64,000 nucleotides of DNA from Enoplosus armatus (lineage: Eukaryota; Chordata; Actinopteri; Centrarchiformes; Enoplosidae), in the NCBI RefSeq assembly GCF_043641665.1, contig NC_092180.1, positions 25,953,391 to 26,017,390 of the forward strand. The letters run 5' to 3'. Under the pieces are notes generated by a model. It was not told the origin of the DNA. It made no database searches and saw only the letters and a program-made list of their open reading frames with translations. Made by a program: the position numbers and the translations under genes. Shown piece after piece: positions 25,462 through 39,253 of this stretch; within the stretch, counting starts at the first letter, position 1; each line of letters starts with the position of its first letter.

Positions 25462-28400
25462 TCACAGTCCTTGTCTCTCATTCCAGGCCATGCTGTGATC
25501 CCCAAATACTACTACGTACCGGCTGACTTTGTGGAGGCGGAGCAGAACAAGCATGGAAGTCAGAAGCGTTTCCCGAGCAACTCTGGCCGTGATGGGAAGG
25601 TCTTCCTGTGTGGTCAGGCCCTTTACAACATCGCCAAGCTGCTGGGTATGCCTCTGTGTGTGTGCTTGGGTTTGATCCTCTGAACCGGCGCGTTCATTCT
25701 GTTCATTCTAATATCAGTCTGCAAGTTCATTTGTAACGCAATTTGATAAGATGTATTATACGTACATAACATTATATGTTACGACAGAAAGTATTCCGAA
25801 TTGTCAAAAAAGATCATCATCATTATTCATGATTATCTAGTGATTGTAAAGGCTTAATTCTTCACTGACATGAATCCAAGGATGCAGTTTGACTCATCCA
25901 TTGTGTGTGTATGCGTGTCTGTATTATATTGTACAAATGATGGGAAATTGATTTTTTTTACACTTGCCTTCTTGTGTTTTTTTTATATGCATGTTAATGG
26001 TTTTTTTTGTCTACCTGTGTGTGTCTGTGTGTGTGTATATGCTCATGTTGCAGTGGATGAGCTGATCAGCCCTAAAGACATCGATCCCATCCACCGCTAC
26101 GTGCCCCGCCAGGACCAGCGCAACGTCAGCATGCGATACTCCAATCAGGTAAGCTGTAATGTGACTGTGATTGACTGTCATCACTTGGCTCTCATCTGAA
26201 CACTTATTTCACAACTGATCATCTTGAGTACCCATATGCACTATGGACATTCATTCTGAGTACAACTTTGTATTCAAGGGCTCCTTGTTACTCCTGTACT
26301 CACCCTTGTAAGTATGATCGAGTATATAAGTGACTTTAGCCTGAAGTAATAACAACATACACATGGTAAAAAAAGGAATCTACAGGCTGTTGTTTTATTT
26401 TAGGAATCGAGTAGCACTAAGTGCTTTATGCTCCAAAGGCAAAGAGTAGGCAGCGAGTGGAGAGCCCACTCACTATGGAAGAATAATTGCTGTGTTTGTA
26501 ATTTATGTCTATTGAAGGATGGTAACTTAGAGGTGTAAATGAGCATATATACTTATAAGTTGTACGTTCACAGTTGTAATGGATGATTTCAACTTCATTT
26601 GTTTTCATATTCTTAACACATACAGCCCTGCATCCCACGCTACACAACAACATTAAGACCGTCTTTGCAGCTGTGATATGTCTCACTTTCTCTGTCTACC
26701 AGCTTTGCTGTAGCTGTTTCAAAAGTCCTCTTTCCTCACCTTAGCGTTAGATGATTTGAAAATTTACATTCACTCAAGTATCAAAAAGGCTTGAAGTTAG
26801 ATTGTTGCATTGTTCTCATCAGGCTTTTTATCCACGTTCTTTAACTTAGCCTCACTAGAGTTAATTAGGATAATAAACACCTGCATCAGAGGTGGCTGTC
26901 CTGTCACCTGAAATGGACATCTGGTAGCCAACTGGGATCAAGCATTCTTGATGGCCACGGTGTAAACAAAAGCATGTTACAGTTAAAAGTCCGTAAGAAA
27001 ATAAATGTGGAGCAGTGCTAGCTATTCTCATAAAGGGCAAGAGCAAACATATGTTCAAGAAATATATCACTCTTGTTTTATATTTATTTACTCAGTTGAG
27101 CTGGATTCAAGGACATTGGAACTATTTTCCAGTAGGGGGTGCTGTAAATATCTCACATAGACTCCTTCACCCCTCGCACCGTTATCACCTCAGAGCACAC
27201 AGGAATCCGCTCGCCTAATTTGACCCAACTTGCTAGCTAACCAAGTCATCGTACACACGCATCAAAAGTTCCAACACGCTGTCGCACCCCCTGCATCCCT
27301 ACTACCCCTACTTCCAACGTCCCTGGCTGAATTTATGGTGGCTTCAATGCTAAGCGCTTAGCGTACAACTAGAAATCCACCCTTACTCCTGCACTTTGTG
27401 CCCACAAACTCCACCTCAGGCAATTCCCATATAAAAAATTCCATCTACTCAATCCTGCTTGCTGCTTTGTTGTGTTATTCATGTGTGCTAAAGTTTTAAT
27501 TACAATTCATCCATCAACACCTAAACAGCAGAGGCCGTCCCTTTTTTTACCTTGCCACGGGCCAGTCTTGCAGACATGGATTAAACCTAGTCCATATCCT
27601 CTACGAACTGCCTCTGAATGGCCATCATGTCTGAGGCGGCCGGCAGCTCTGAGGATCACACAGATGAAGGGTAGATACGTATGCAAAGGCCTGCTGTTTA
27701 TTCTCTTTTCTGTACATCGTGATGAATCCCATTCTGCTCCTGCATAGTATATGTTGAATTTTGCTTTTGTAGCTCGGCTGATAAGATGGTGCTAGAGCAA
27801 GGCGCACAAGAGAGAATAGGTCTGGAGAGGTATGATGAAGATGAATCAAATAGGCTGCTGGGAGAAAGAACAAAGACAGAGAGAAACAAACAAACAAAAA
27901 GTCAGGGATGAAAAAAAGAGCATATCAGCCGGTAGAAAAGCTCTGCAGACAGACAGAAGAAGAGAGATGAACATTTGCCTGTAAGAGGTACAAATGTCAT
28001 TGAGGAAGGAAGGCGAACTCTGTAAGTGACTAGAATTCATATTTTTTCACTTAAAGGTTTTGACATTTGTATAGACATTTCTCACCTTGTTCACCTTGTT
28101 CTCTTCATGCAAGGAGACCGTCAAACAACAGATCTCTTGCACCGGTTGCTATGTTAATTGAGAAACCAACCACCTATAAATGTTTAAGGGTGTATCCTAC
28201 TCATTGAAGTCTAACTATTTCAACCTATTTCCCATTGTCATAAGCTATTTCAGTCATTTATCCATTACTTTTGCTAACCTTTAACTGTTAATCCATTAAT
28301 TTTAGCTAATAATGTCTACTTTTTCACCAATAACTTTTAGCCAGTTCTTTCAGCCATTTAGTCATTGCATTAAGCTAAGTAGTCAATAGTTTATTGATTC

Positions 28401-31400
28401 ATTTTAGCTAAACAAAAGTTTTAATTCTTTATCTTTTAGCTATCTAATTTAACCATTTCTCCATTACTTTTTGTTTAAACTTCTCTGCTCTCTTGCCAAC
28501 TAGTTTTCATGCACTCTTAGTCGCAACATGTGGCGTTCATGTGTTGTGATGGATATATTTTTAATTTAAATCTAATCTCTTTCCATTAGATCAAATTAAT
28601 GGACCTACTCCACAATCCTTCCACAAGTACCCTTGGTAGGGAATCACTGGCAGGTTATGTATCAAGATGTGTCCATTTTTGGATTACAAGTTGTTTAGAT
28701 CTTTGGTTTGGATCAAACAGAGGGCAATTTAAATCTTGTCATGTACAATATCAGCATATCAGCATCAGCTTATTTGTATTACCAGATGCAGTGTGATATT
28801 TCTCTGTAGGATGAAGGCGTGCAGCTCCATTGTGCTGGCAGCATGGCTTTTCTGAATTCAGCTGCTAAACTAGTATGCAGTGTGAGCAAAGCCTGACTCC
28901 CCTCAGGTAGGCTGCATATTTTGTTGAGATTACTTTTATCACAATAACACTTTGTTGAAACTGGATTTGTAGGCAGCGTGACAGCTCGCTGTGAGCCTGG
29001 CCTCTGATGGTAGCGAGCGCTGCTCTGCGTGCAGGCCATCAACAAAAGCCTATCACATTTAGTTTGATGTTTTCAGCCTCATGCAGCCCAAATAAATGCG
29101 TGAGTGAATGGTTTAACTTCGGCTTCACTTCTGAGAAAATTGAAAGCCCTGTGGTTTGCTGTCACAGTGATGAGGCACTATCTTTTCTTGGCCATTTGAA
29201 ATTTAATTTTGGGTCTGCACAACTCGTTAATGAGGTTATTGAAGAGCTGACAACTTGTTACTGAAGTTAATTCAAACTGTGAAGGCCAACTGGGTGTGCT
29301 CAGTTTCAGAGTCCAGCTCTCACCCACCCTCACCGGGGCATCAAGGTTCAAACCATAACTGCTTTGCAGTATAGTCACACAGGCAATTGTCTAAGGCACA
29401 GATGGGTGGGGGGGCAAACTGAGAAGGTGGAAAAGATTGCTTGGCACTCATGGGCGCCCATAACCCATTGAGCCTGATTGACTCCATTTGCGTCTTCTCA
29501 GTCATAACTCACATACAGACCTCATACACATATTGCCATAATCAGCTATCAACTTACACTTTCCAGATTTTTTCCGATGTCGCAGATGAACATCCAAAAG
29601 GAATCATAGACAAAAGACGCACCTTATAACACCAGATCTTGCCATAATCATCTTGTTTAGACTCTTTTTCAGTACGAAAAGTAATCCAGTGATGGATACA
29701 GCATGGTTGTATTAGGAGAGCTAGATATGGCTCCGCCACGCAGCCATGCTGCTGTAAAACTGTTGACAGGACACCACAAACTACAAACAAAGTCAATTAT
29801 CACTCTTTTGTTAATCAGTTTTAATTCATCATGGTTTTGTTGCTGTAAAACCTTCCCAGAGCCTAGAAAAGCAAGTTTTATTTGTGTGACGGTCCGGTAT
29901 CCAGTTCTCACAATACATCTGTGGGCTCATCGTCGTTGACTGTATATAAAGATGGACGACGCATCTCCACTTCCTCCCACTGTACAAAAATGAAGCCAAA
30001 ATATCCCAGATACAGGTGCTGCCATCTTGCACTGGTGAGCGAGCACACCACACTAGTTTTTTGGTATCATCTTAATTTGTCATATCCAGTCCAAATTAAG
30101 CCATGACGAGTGACATGCACCTGACAAAGACAGATATCAGTTAATGGACACTTACAACACTAAGTTGTGATCACACCGTTGATGTATCACCACCTTTGGC
30201 CTTGGATGTGGTGAACCTGTTATGGTGCATCTAGAAGAGGCTTATTTTCACATCCAGCAGTTACGAACAACATTAGCATTCATTTGGAGTCATATTTCTG
30301 GCTACCTGGTGAATGTAAGTCCAATATTCACTCTCTTATAGCGCTGGTTTTTGTCTTTTCCAGCCAATGCGGAGGGAAATATTCGCTCTTTAGTTGCTAA
30401 ATGCTCCGCTATGTCTACCGGCTACTTGCTAACTATGTCTGTCTGCCGTTTGGAGCTGAGCAGGTAGTGTACAGTGGCTTTTTAGAGCTGCCTGCTGTTG
30501 AGTGATACATTTGAATTCATGTTTAACAGCTCATAGTTGTGCTGTGCATGTCATTTAAGAAGTCAAGGGAATGACTCAATGTGATTAAAGTCATTCACTT
30601 TGCAGGTACGATGGTTTGAAAAGAAGGCGTAGTTTCAGATGCAGGTGGTTTTCTCTTCTTTGTATAGAATTCAGTATATCTGAGAAATCACCTCCCAATG
30701 CCAGACGGAGTTTTCAAGCAGCGCCACCTGAAAGCTGATGTAAAGGGTATTTCATTTCCCTGGAAAACGTGAATGCAGGAAATCAACAGACTTTCAGAGC
30801 GTACCTGTATTCTGCCCTCAGCCAGTGGAAATTAGACGCGGTTGTTTATTCATGCGGCGGGTGCTAAGCTGAGCGCCTTGCAGGGTCAAACTGCCACACA
30901 AATTGTTCATTCATTCTTTATTCTCTCTATCCTCCTCTGCTTCTCTCACCTCTGTCCTGTTTTTCTTTCTCATTCCTTTATACCGTCTCTCCCTGGCTCT
31001 GACTCTTTAATTCTTCCTCCTTTTTATCCCTTATGTTTACTTCCGTATCTCTGTCACTCACACCTTTTCTGTCTCAGCTATGTGATTAGGTTGATAAGTC
31101 GTGTCGGCAAAGAGGCTTGAGGTGGGCAGAGAAAAAATGAGAGACGAGAGGAAAAGTAAGGAAAAGGAGAGGGGAAGTAGGGGGAGGCATTTGCACTTTT
31201 TTTGGCTCACTGTTTTGTTTTTCAAGCAAGAAATATTGTGTGTTTGCGTGTGTGTGTAGCAGCTGTCTTGTTGCCTCTGCATCATTGACATCCAGTGTTT
31301 GGTCTGCAGGCAGGATAAGCACATGGGTGTGCTGGGCTTTCACATGCAGTTAAGGCTTGATTTGTACGCTCCCCTTTCTTCCTCTGTGTTTGCGTATAAT

Positions 31401-34400
31401 TTGTATCCAATTTTGTGTACCCCTCCCCCCCCCAAAAAAAAACTTGCATGTGTTATGAGTCTGCATGCATCCATCTTTGCATATCACGCTTTCTGCCTTC
31501 ATGTGTATATGAGAGAGATTTGTGTGTCTGGGGGCGCAGCTGAACGTAAGCATGCGTGTGTGTTTGTGTTCATGTGTATTATTCATAGTTCCATTCCTTC
31601 CAAATGTTATGCTACCACTTAAAGTCCCTGCATCAATTTGACAACATCAAAATGAGATGCTCCACAATGAAACAAATGAATAGCCTGCAATGTAGTACTG
31701 TTTGGTTTCACAAATAAGCTTATATAAGGTTACCTCAGTGTAGCATTAGGCCTAAATGCAAATTGGTACAAAGTGATTGAACTTGGCATAAATAATTCAT
31801 ATTTGTAGTAAATAACAGAATTTAATGACAATTAATGCATGAAATGAGGACCATTTTATACCAGATGACACAGTGAATGATTATCTTGGCAAGCTGTATT
31901 CACTGTAAGAACAGGAAACCACTAAGTGGATAAATATTGACCAGTGAAATCACCTTACCGTTCAGCAGCTGAAGGGATGTTGGGAAGCACAAGTGAAATA
32001 CTTTACGATTTCATATTGTTACTATAGCGAAGGGAGATCCTACCCTTGAGCTCATGCTAAATTACCTTTTGTAATCTATAGCATCAACCCCACTATCACA
32101 GGAAAAGTAAAGTTTCACCTGGTGGTTCAGATGGTCAGGGAAAAGTCGCTCTGCAGGGAGAAGGGAGACGCTTTGTTGTTTCTCTCGTAGGCCCGCTCTC
32201 AGGCATTCGGCTTGAATCTGCTTCTTTCCCCTCTCTCTCTGGTATTTTCAGTGCGCTCTCGATCCCACGTGGCAATTCGCCTTGAATCGGCGGTTACTCT
32301 CTGAGTACCAGTTGCATATGGAAATGGTGAGGCACGAAAGGCAGAGCCAAGAGCAGATCTCTGGGCAAACAGGCCAGAGAGGTCAAGAGAGTGAGAGTTA
32401 TGAGGAAAAGATCAGATCAATAGGAGAAGAGTGATCTTTGGGCACCTTCCTGTTTTGTAGTCTTCTGTAAAAGAGGCAGCATGTCTGATGTCAACAGATG
32501 CAAAACTTTACTCCTCCCATTCCACGTCTATCTGGTCGTTTAAGGAATTCATTTGGGTACTTAAGTGTACTACATGCCTAATGCTTCCATGTTTAATAGC
32601 GTCACATTCTCTGCTGCACAACGATACCCAACACCTTATATAGAGACAGTCATCGACAGTGTTAACCCGGGTTTAAATGGCAATCATGTTACAGCATGTT
32701 ATTATGACAATACTAGGGCTGTCACAAATACCATTTTTGGGTCTTGGAAGCTTCGACGGGAGGAATGGGGGGGGGGTTCATATACAAAATTGTTTTTTCT
32801 AGTCACCATTATTAGCTTAAGCCTATGGCCTTTTACACTGCATAAATTAGCCTAGCAGACGTTTCCTCTACTCATAGCCTAACTAATGTGGGCTTAGTGC
32901 GCACACACAGAGCAGAGCAGAGGAGAGACCCCCGCGGCCCATCCACACTCTGAGAGGGGTGTGAGATTTGGCCAGCTTACATTTTGCAGGCTATGATCAA
33001 TTCATTTGTTATGTAAATGCTCCTTCACGTTTCCTGTTTCATTAGCTATAGAACAAAACCAGACACCCCACCTTTATCGTTCATGGACAGGCAGATATAT
33101 CAGCTATATCAGATAAATCAGCATGTTGACCCTAAAGCTTCACATTCTTCCTATAGGGGGAATTAAACATCACATATCAGTTAGTGTCCATTAGATTTTG
33201 CATTGAAAAGTCCAGGGATCATCCTGAGCCTATATAGTGATATAGTGTTATGGTGGTGCCATGTTGTAAATTGGTCAGTTGTCACTTTCCATTAGTGTCA
33301 TCCTTGAGTCCTGGCAGGGCCTGTTTGTGACCTGACAGAGGTCGTGTGAACCGCAAAATCAGGAATGGTTCATTCCTTTTTCAATGAAAGATTTATTCAT
33401 CATCATCCTCATCTCGCTTCATCAGGGTTGTTTGACATCAGCTCTGACATTCAGCAGGCAAATGTGTTTCGAAGGTGCTCTCGAGGTTGCACTCTGTCAT
33501 ATAACCTATAAATAATTGTTTAAATAGTTAATGCATCGTTTGAGTCATTTCCACCAGAAATATTTAGAATACTCAATTTCAACATACCTCATTTAGAAAA
33601 TGTTTTAAACGGCAGGATGTTATATCGCTACATTCAGCATTGAGCGTAAATTGTTGAAATAGATGTTTGTGTCTGTTTTCTTAATATTTTCCCCCTGAAT
33701 ACAAATCACCACCTTGATTTTTTTTTACTGAAATGTGTGATTTCAGTGTTTTTTATAAAAACATTTCTAGTTATTTAAGTGTTTTATTGTCATATTATTT
33801 TAATCCCATTGCGACACAAACCCCACTGTGACTCCAAAACCCCGTAATACCCTGCAGAAGAATATCCGATATGTTGGACTTTACATTCTTGCACGTTCCT
33901 AAAAAGTACACTTAAAGAATATGCACAACACAGCATCAATTAAATGTGGCCAGTCTAAATTTAAAAATGATTATGCAGCACAGTCTCCCCGCATTGTACA
34001 TAAGTAAGGCACGATGCATTAAATTTGCATCATGTGCATCTCAGCGGAAGGGAATGTTGGTTTCGCCAACTAGCATTTGGTGGGTGGGAAGTTGTGATTT
34101 AGTTGGTGAATGGGGTGTTTATGCAATTTTTATGTGTAGTGGAGCTTGATGTACAGGAGCCTTTTGCCACTGTAATGAACTGCAAGTCTGTTGAATAGAA
34201 TATGAAGCTATAAACTAAAGCTACACAACTTAAATATGAATGTAACCCACGTGGCAAATGGTGGAAATTCAGCAAATGTGCGTTACTACAGTGCTGCTGG
34301 CTCCTCTGTGCTCTGTGGATTATTCTTTAAGCTTGACCCAGTGGATAAGTGCAGCTTTCCTTGATATTTAACAGCTACCAAAGTGCAGGGGTCGACTGTG

Positions 34401-36424
34401 TTGGGTTTTTCTGCATGAGAGACAACACGCTCCCAGGGCTGTGAGGGTGAGTCAGATCAAACGCACCCTGGGGATCGTGGCGTGACATCCCACTGACAAA
34501 CATGCAATAATACGCAGCAGGCGTTGCAAATGGGGGATCTGAGAAGTCATGAATGGCTGTAAAAGTGAATTAGTTGGTTATGTGGCTGATGTTACACACT
34601 TGCTTTTAATGTTATGCCCTTAATCTAGCTATTCAGGCGTGCTCGCAGTGTCACATTTTCTCAGTCTGTCTCTTCTCGCTCTGTATCTTTTTCTCCATGT
34701 GTCTCTTTGAATTTTGGTCTGTTTTTTGTAAATTCAACAACCCACAAACACCCCCACACAGCGCTGAAGCACATGCAAGAATAGCACTTGTGTGCATTAA
34801 AAACAAAGCAACATACCACTCAACTCTGTCATTGTAAAACTCTCTAGGAACCTTTGGCTTCTGTCAGATTTGTCTTTTATTTATTTCACACGCGCACACG
34901 CATATATCTCGCACTATGCTAGAACAAGGTTAATGGAAAAGTTGCGCTGTGGTCCACTATGCGGGAGCTGTCAGTCATCAATCAGAGATAAGACGTGGGT
35001 CAGGAGAGGCCCGCGATTGGATAGTACAGCATGGGGAACAAACATACTGCTTTAGAGGCAGGAAGAAAGAAGGGAGAAAAGGGAGGAATGAGGGAGGTTA
35101 GAAAGCCAAAGAGAGAAGAGAGGGAGGAAGGCTGAAATATACAGGGGAAGGGAGGAAGAAAAAGAGAGAAAGCCATTTCATTCTTTGTATTCAATATTAA
35201 TGTTTGTCCAAAACATTGCATTCTTCAGATTTTAAAGGCATCTGGCCAGCCTATTTAAGAACAGTGAGAGCACAAACACATAGCTCCATAGAGAATTTGG
35301 TTTTTATCTCAACACAGAACCCACTGACTCCCTGCAATATGAAAGGGTTGTTAGTAGTCCTGATCCCACTGAGAATCAACACCCCATTGTAGCTCTATGC
35401 AGTAAAATATGAACTCATTTTGTATGTGGTATATTTCACATGACAGATTTATGTCCCAGCTTTATGAAGTGGGGGCAGGATTTAACAATATTTGAATCGG
35501 AATCTGATGATGAGTTTGGTCACTGTCAATCAACTCTGATCAAACCACACACACATAGTCCAGAGGAAGCAGATTAGCTGAGTTTCTGAGTGTTGTTTTT
35601 AATTTCGATTGTTGCTTCTTCACCCATGTTTCCATAACTGGCATTGTTTGGCACCATTTGCGCGCTACCCAGTTATTATATTTATGGCTAATAAACCAGA
35701 ACGATAAAGCACATAACTTCCCTTTCATCAGAGGATTGATAGATTTTGACTCAGTGCTTAAGCAACATTTGTAACCCGTTACATGAATTTGTGATCTGGG
35801 TGATTACCTTTGAGCGTAGCTAGGGGTGGAGAGGGGCTCTCCACTTCTTCTTCCTGCTTTGTACAATGATTTCCAGTCCATTTACTGTAAGGTGTTAATG
35901 TGTTTTTATTGAGTGGTATGTTCAGGCAGTTGTACGATTAGAGTATGAGTAAGAGTGTTTCGTCCGTAACAACTGTCAGTAAATGGACAGAGCATATGGC
36001 ATTGTCATCATCTCCCTCTTATCTCTTTGTCAGAGAGATGTGTTACTGTAGAAGCCATTTCAGTGGCTGTGTGGCGAGATCATGCTGCACAGACACCTGT
36101 TAAGATAAGTGAAATATGGATATGACTCTAGCAGAACACAGATTAAAGGTCAGTTGTAGGACACCATTGAATAATCTAGAGACGGTCCCTTTCTGAAGAG
36201 CAAAGTGACACCCTGAGCAGCATGAAACAGATGGAGGTTAGAATTCTTCTGACCCCCCCACCACACACACACACACACACACACACACATAATAACACTG
36301 GGTTTTAAACTGACATGCACGTCCTCCACTTCATACAAGCCCTACAAATGGAATCACACATATTCACGGCAACATGCACTAATTTTCCTTTTGTATCCTT
36401 TGCCTCTCTTACACACATAAACAT

Positions 36425-36480
<56 letters not shown>

Positions 36481-39213
36481 TGAGAGTGTGCTTAACCCTG
36501 CTGTTTGCCAAATGGCCTGGTGGCAGGCAGGAAATGTTGAGCCCAGCGGCCTCTGACAGTAAAAGCCCCAGAGAGATGGCAACTGACCTTAACCTGCCGG
36601 GAAATGGACATCACTCAGACACACTCACACACTTTGCATGCATTAACTCTTGACACACCACCCACGCTCAAATGCATCCTGCATGCACTCATACCAACAC
36701 ATGCGCATACTTGTTTTATATACTTACAGAAGTTGTGTGTGTGTGTGTGTGTTTCTGTCCTTCTCAGACACAATTCTGCTTCTTCTTCTGTGTTACAAGC
36801 TGTTCTCTGTGCCAGGGGCCCCATTAGCGGTGTCTGATAGGTTTGGCCCCTCCTGGTTCTTTGTCTCGCTGTCAGTGGTATTGGCCAGCTCTGGTGTACA
36901 GTGTCTTCCTGCTCACGGCTGACGTATCGCACAGAAACAAAAGAGAAGTAAGCTGCCAGGATACACAACCTCAGGGAGGATGGAAAAAAAAAACAGAGTC
37001 GAGATCAAATATTTGAACCTGCTGTGCTCAATTCATCCAAACCCTCACTTGAACAAAAGGCTGCCACATCCCTTGTATATTAAGATATATCAACTGCTCC
37101 TCCTGCTGCTGGATTTGGAGCATTAGATGAGTGTGGGATTTGTGTTCGGAGCCAGGTGTGCTGAGAGGAGGCATCTTGGCTTCTATTAGCTGCTTGTTGA
37201 TGGTTACTGCTGACAGTGTACAAGCCCAGGCTTCCCAATGGGGGGGGGGGGGGTTCACAGTACTGCCCCCATGCTGCACCTGCTCACTAGCTCTGCTTTA
37301 ACCCCAAGAATTGTTAAAGCAAACAAAAAATTGAACCACTTCTTTATGTGAGAGAGAAGAAATGGTGCTGTCTCTTTTCAAGCCTGGTCTTCCGGTGTTT
37401 GAGAATAATGCCTGAAAATGCAAATGAAGTGCCTTATGCACAAAAAAGAGAAATCGCTTTTACGACTCGAAAGGATCATGCGAAGGAGACTTTAGTTTCA
37501 GTCAGCTTCACATGCATACGTCCAAGGAACCTTAAGGTGCTTGCTCTTTAAGATGAAAAACCTTCCAAACCAAAACCACCAATGAAGATCCTGTGACACT
37601 GCACTTTAGTGTATGTAATGTAATGTAGGGTACAAACGTGTGTAAGTGAAAGCAAAATGAAGCAGCATGAATGTATGTGAGGCCTGCATGCGTCCTTATA
37701 GATAGCCATTCTTTTTTATATCTATATATGATCGCGCCTTTCTTTCTATCTGTGGTCGTTTCATGATATAATGTTTACATCAAGTGCCAGGCGTAATCTG
37801 TCTTTTCTTATTATAGCCACCCTGTGAAATCATAACCAGTTAGCGTTTTGAAGCATTAATATGCCTGATTAAACAGAGATTTTTGATGCACCCTTTTTCT
37901 GTAGAGGGCCTCTTGAGTGCCTGTCATTCACAGCTCTCCCTACAGTTTCAGTTCCCTTGTTGTCATTACTCCTACAGTAATGTCCACCAGACATGGCGGC
38001 ATCGTGATCTGGCTGCTGGGACTGTCCGCTGCCATTCTAGGTGGTGTGGCAATATTATAAATGCCTATATTTATTGCCAGTTCACTTAAAATGAACATTT
38101 AATAATGCATTTAATTTGTAACTGACTTGTCTAAACACATATAGTCGGCAAGTAGCTAAAGAGAAAGAGACAGAATGTAGGAGGGAGACAGAGAGATGTT
38201 TTTCCTGCTGCTAATGTACTCTATTCAGGGACTGCAGATATAAGAAGGCGTGTGGTAGTATAGGAATTCAATTCAATGCAGTAAAGACCAGCCCAAAACC
38301 ACCTGTTACCACATCTAAATCAACTGCAAGAGTATATGCTTCAATATGCTTGTAAAGCACAAAACATGTTGGAAAAACAACTCTAAACTACATAGAAAAT
38401 GTAGCTACCGGAACACAATTCATCTGCATCCAGTGGACACGAGGTGGTGAGCCCAATGTATACTTTCCGCATGAGCAGTCGTGAGGCACAACCACAGCTC
38501 AGTCGGGAGTGTAAAGAGTGAGGGATAGATTATCAGTATTAGTTATGATGAATCACATCGTCTTTTGTGTAAGGGTTAACCTAGCATCTCCCAAGAGGAC
38601 ACGGATACCCACATGCAGGAAATGCAGCGTCAGTTCTTGGATACTTTATCGAGGCTCTCAGACGTTGGTTAGGAGGCTGACTGAAGTTGTAAAATGAGGA
38701 GCTTTTATTTCATCTGTGCCAGCGACATTCTGTGTCAGCGCAGGGAGGGAGACAGGCCGCAGATTGCAGCTCCTGCAACTGCCTTGGCACTTTAGCCTCG
38801 CTGTTGGCAAACGGCTGGCATGTCCGTCGTGTAATAACAGCTGATCACTCTTTCAGGTTTTCAACTATTAGAAATACACTTGACTACACCTTGGCACTCA
38901 GTGTGTGTCCTGTCTGTCTAAAGGGCAACGTGGGGACTGGTTTATAGCAGGCACAACCCAGTGCAGCACAGTGTTTATTTTGTTGAGCATTTTTAGAGCT
39001 TTTTGTGAGTGACTGTGCGTGAATGAGAGAGGGTAAGAGAGAGAGAACACATTAGAACCGTAATGCCCATCTGTTCCCAAAGTTTATAATTATGTGAGTA
39101 TGGGTGTTGTGCATCTTTCTGTGTGTACATCTGAGTGTCGGCACAGCGACTAAGGACACATTTCTGTTCCAGGGTCATTGTCACGCTGCGTTTGTGCATC
39201 AGAACTCATTCGC

Positions 39214-39253
<40 letters not shown>

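Larger units (their letters stand above)
23104..25486 (+). other. phkb intron 8 of window
   Basis: 2.4 kb. It holds a long (CA)n at 23128-23193, family B copy 2 (24140-24390), an inverted-repeat element (24478-24686) and (CA)n at 25413-25455. No gene is seen. Confidence 0.85.

Noticed and set aside
30842..31324. Opposed CT-rich and GA-rich open frames around 31 kb
   Set aside because: They arise from pyrimidine-rich intron sequence; no motif or splice support.
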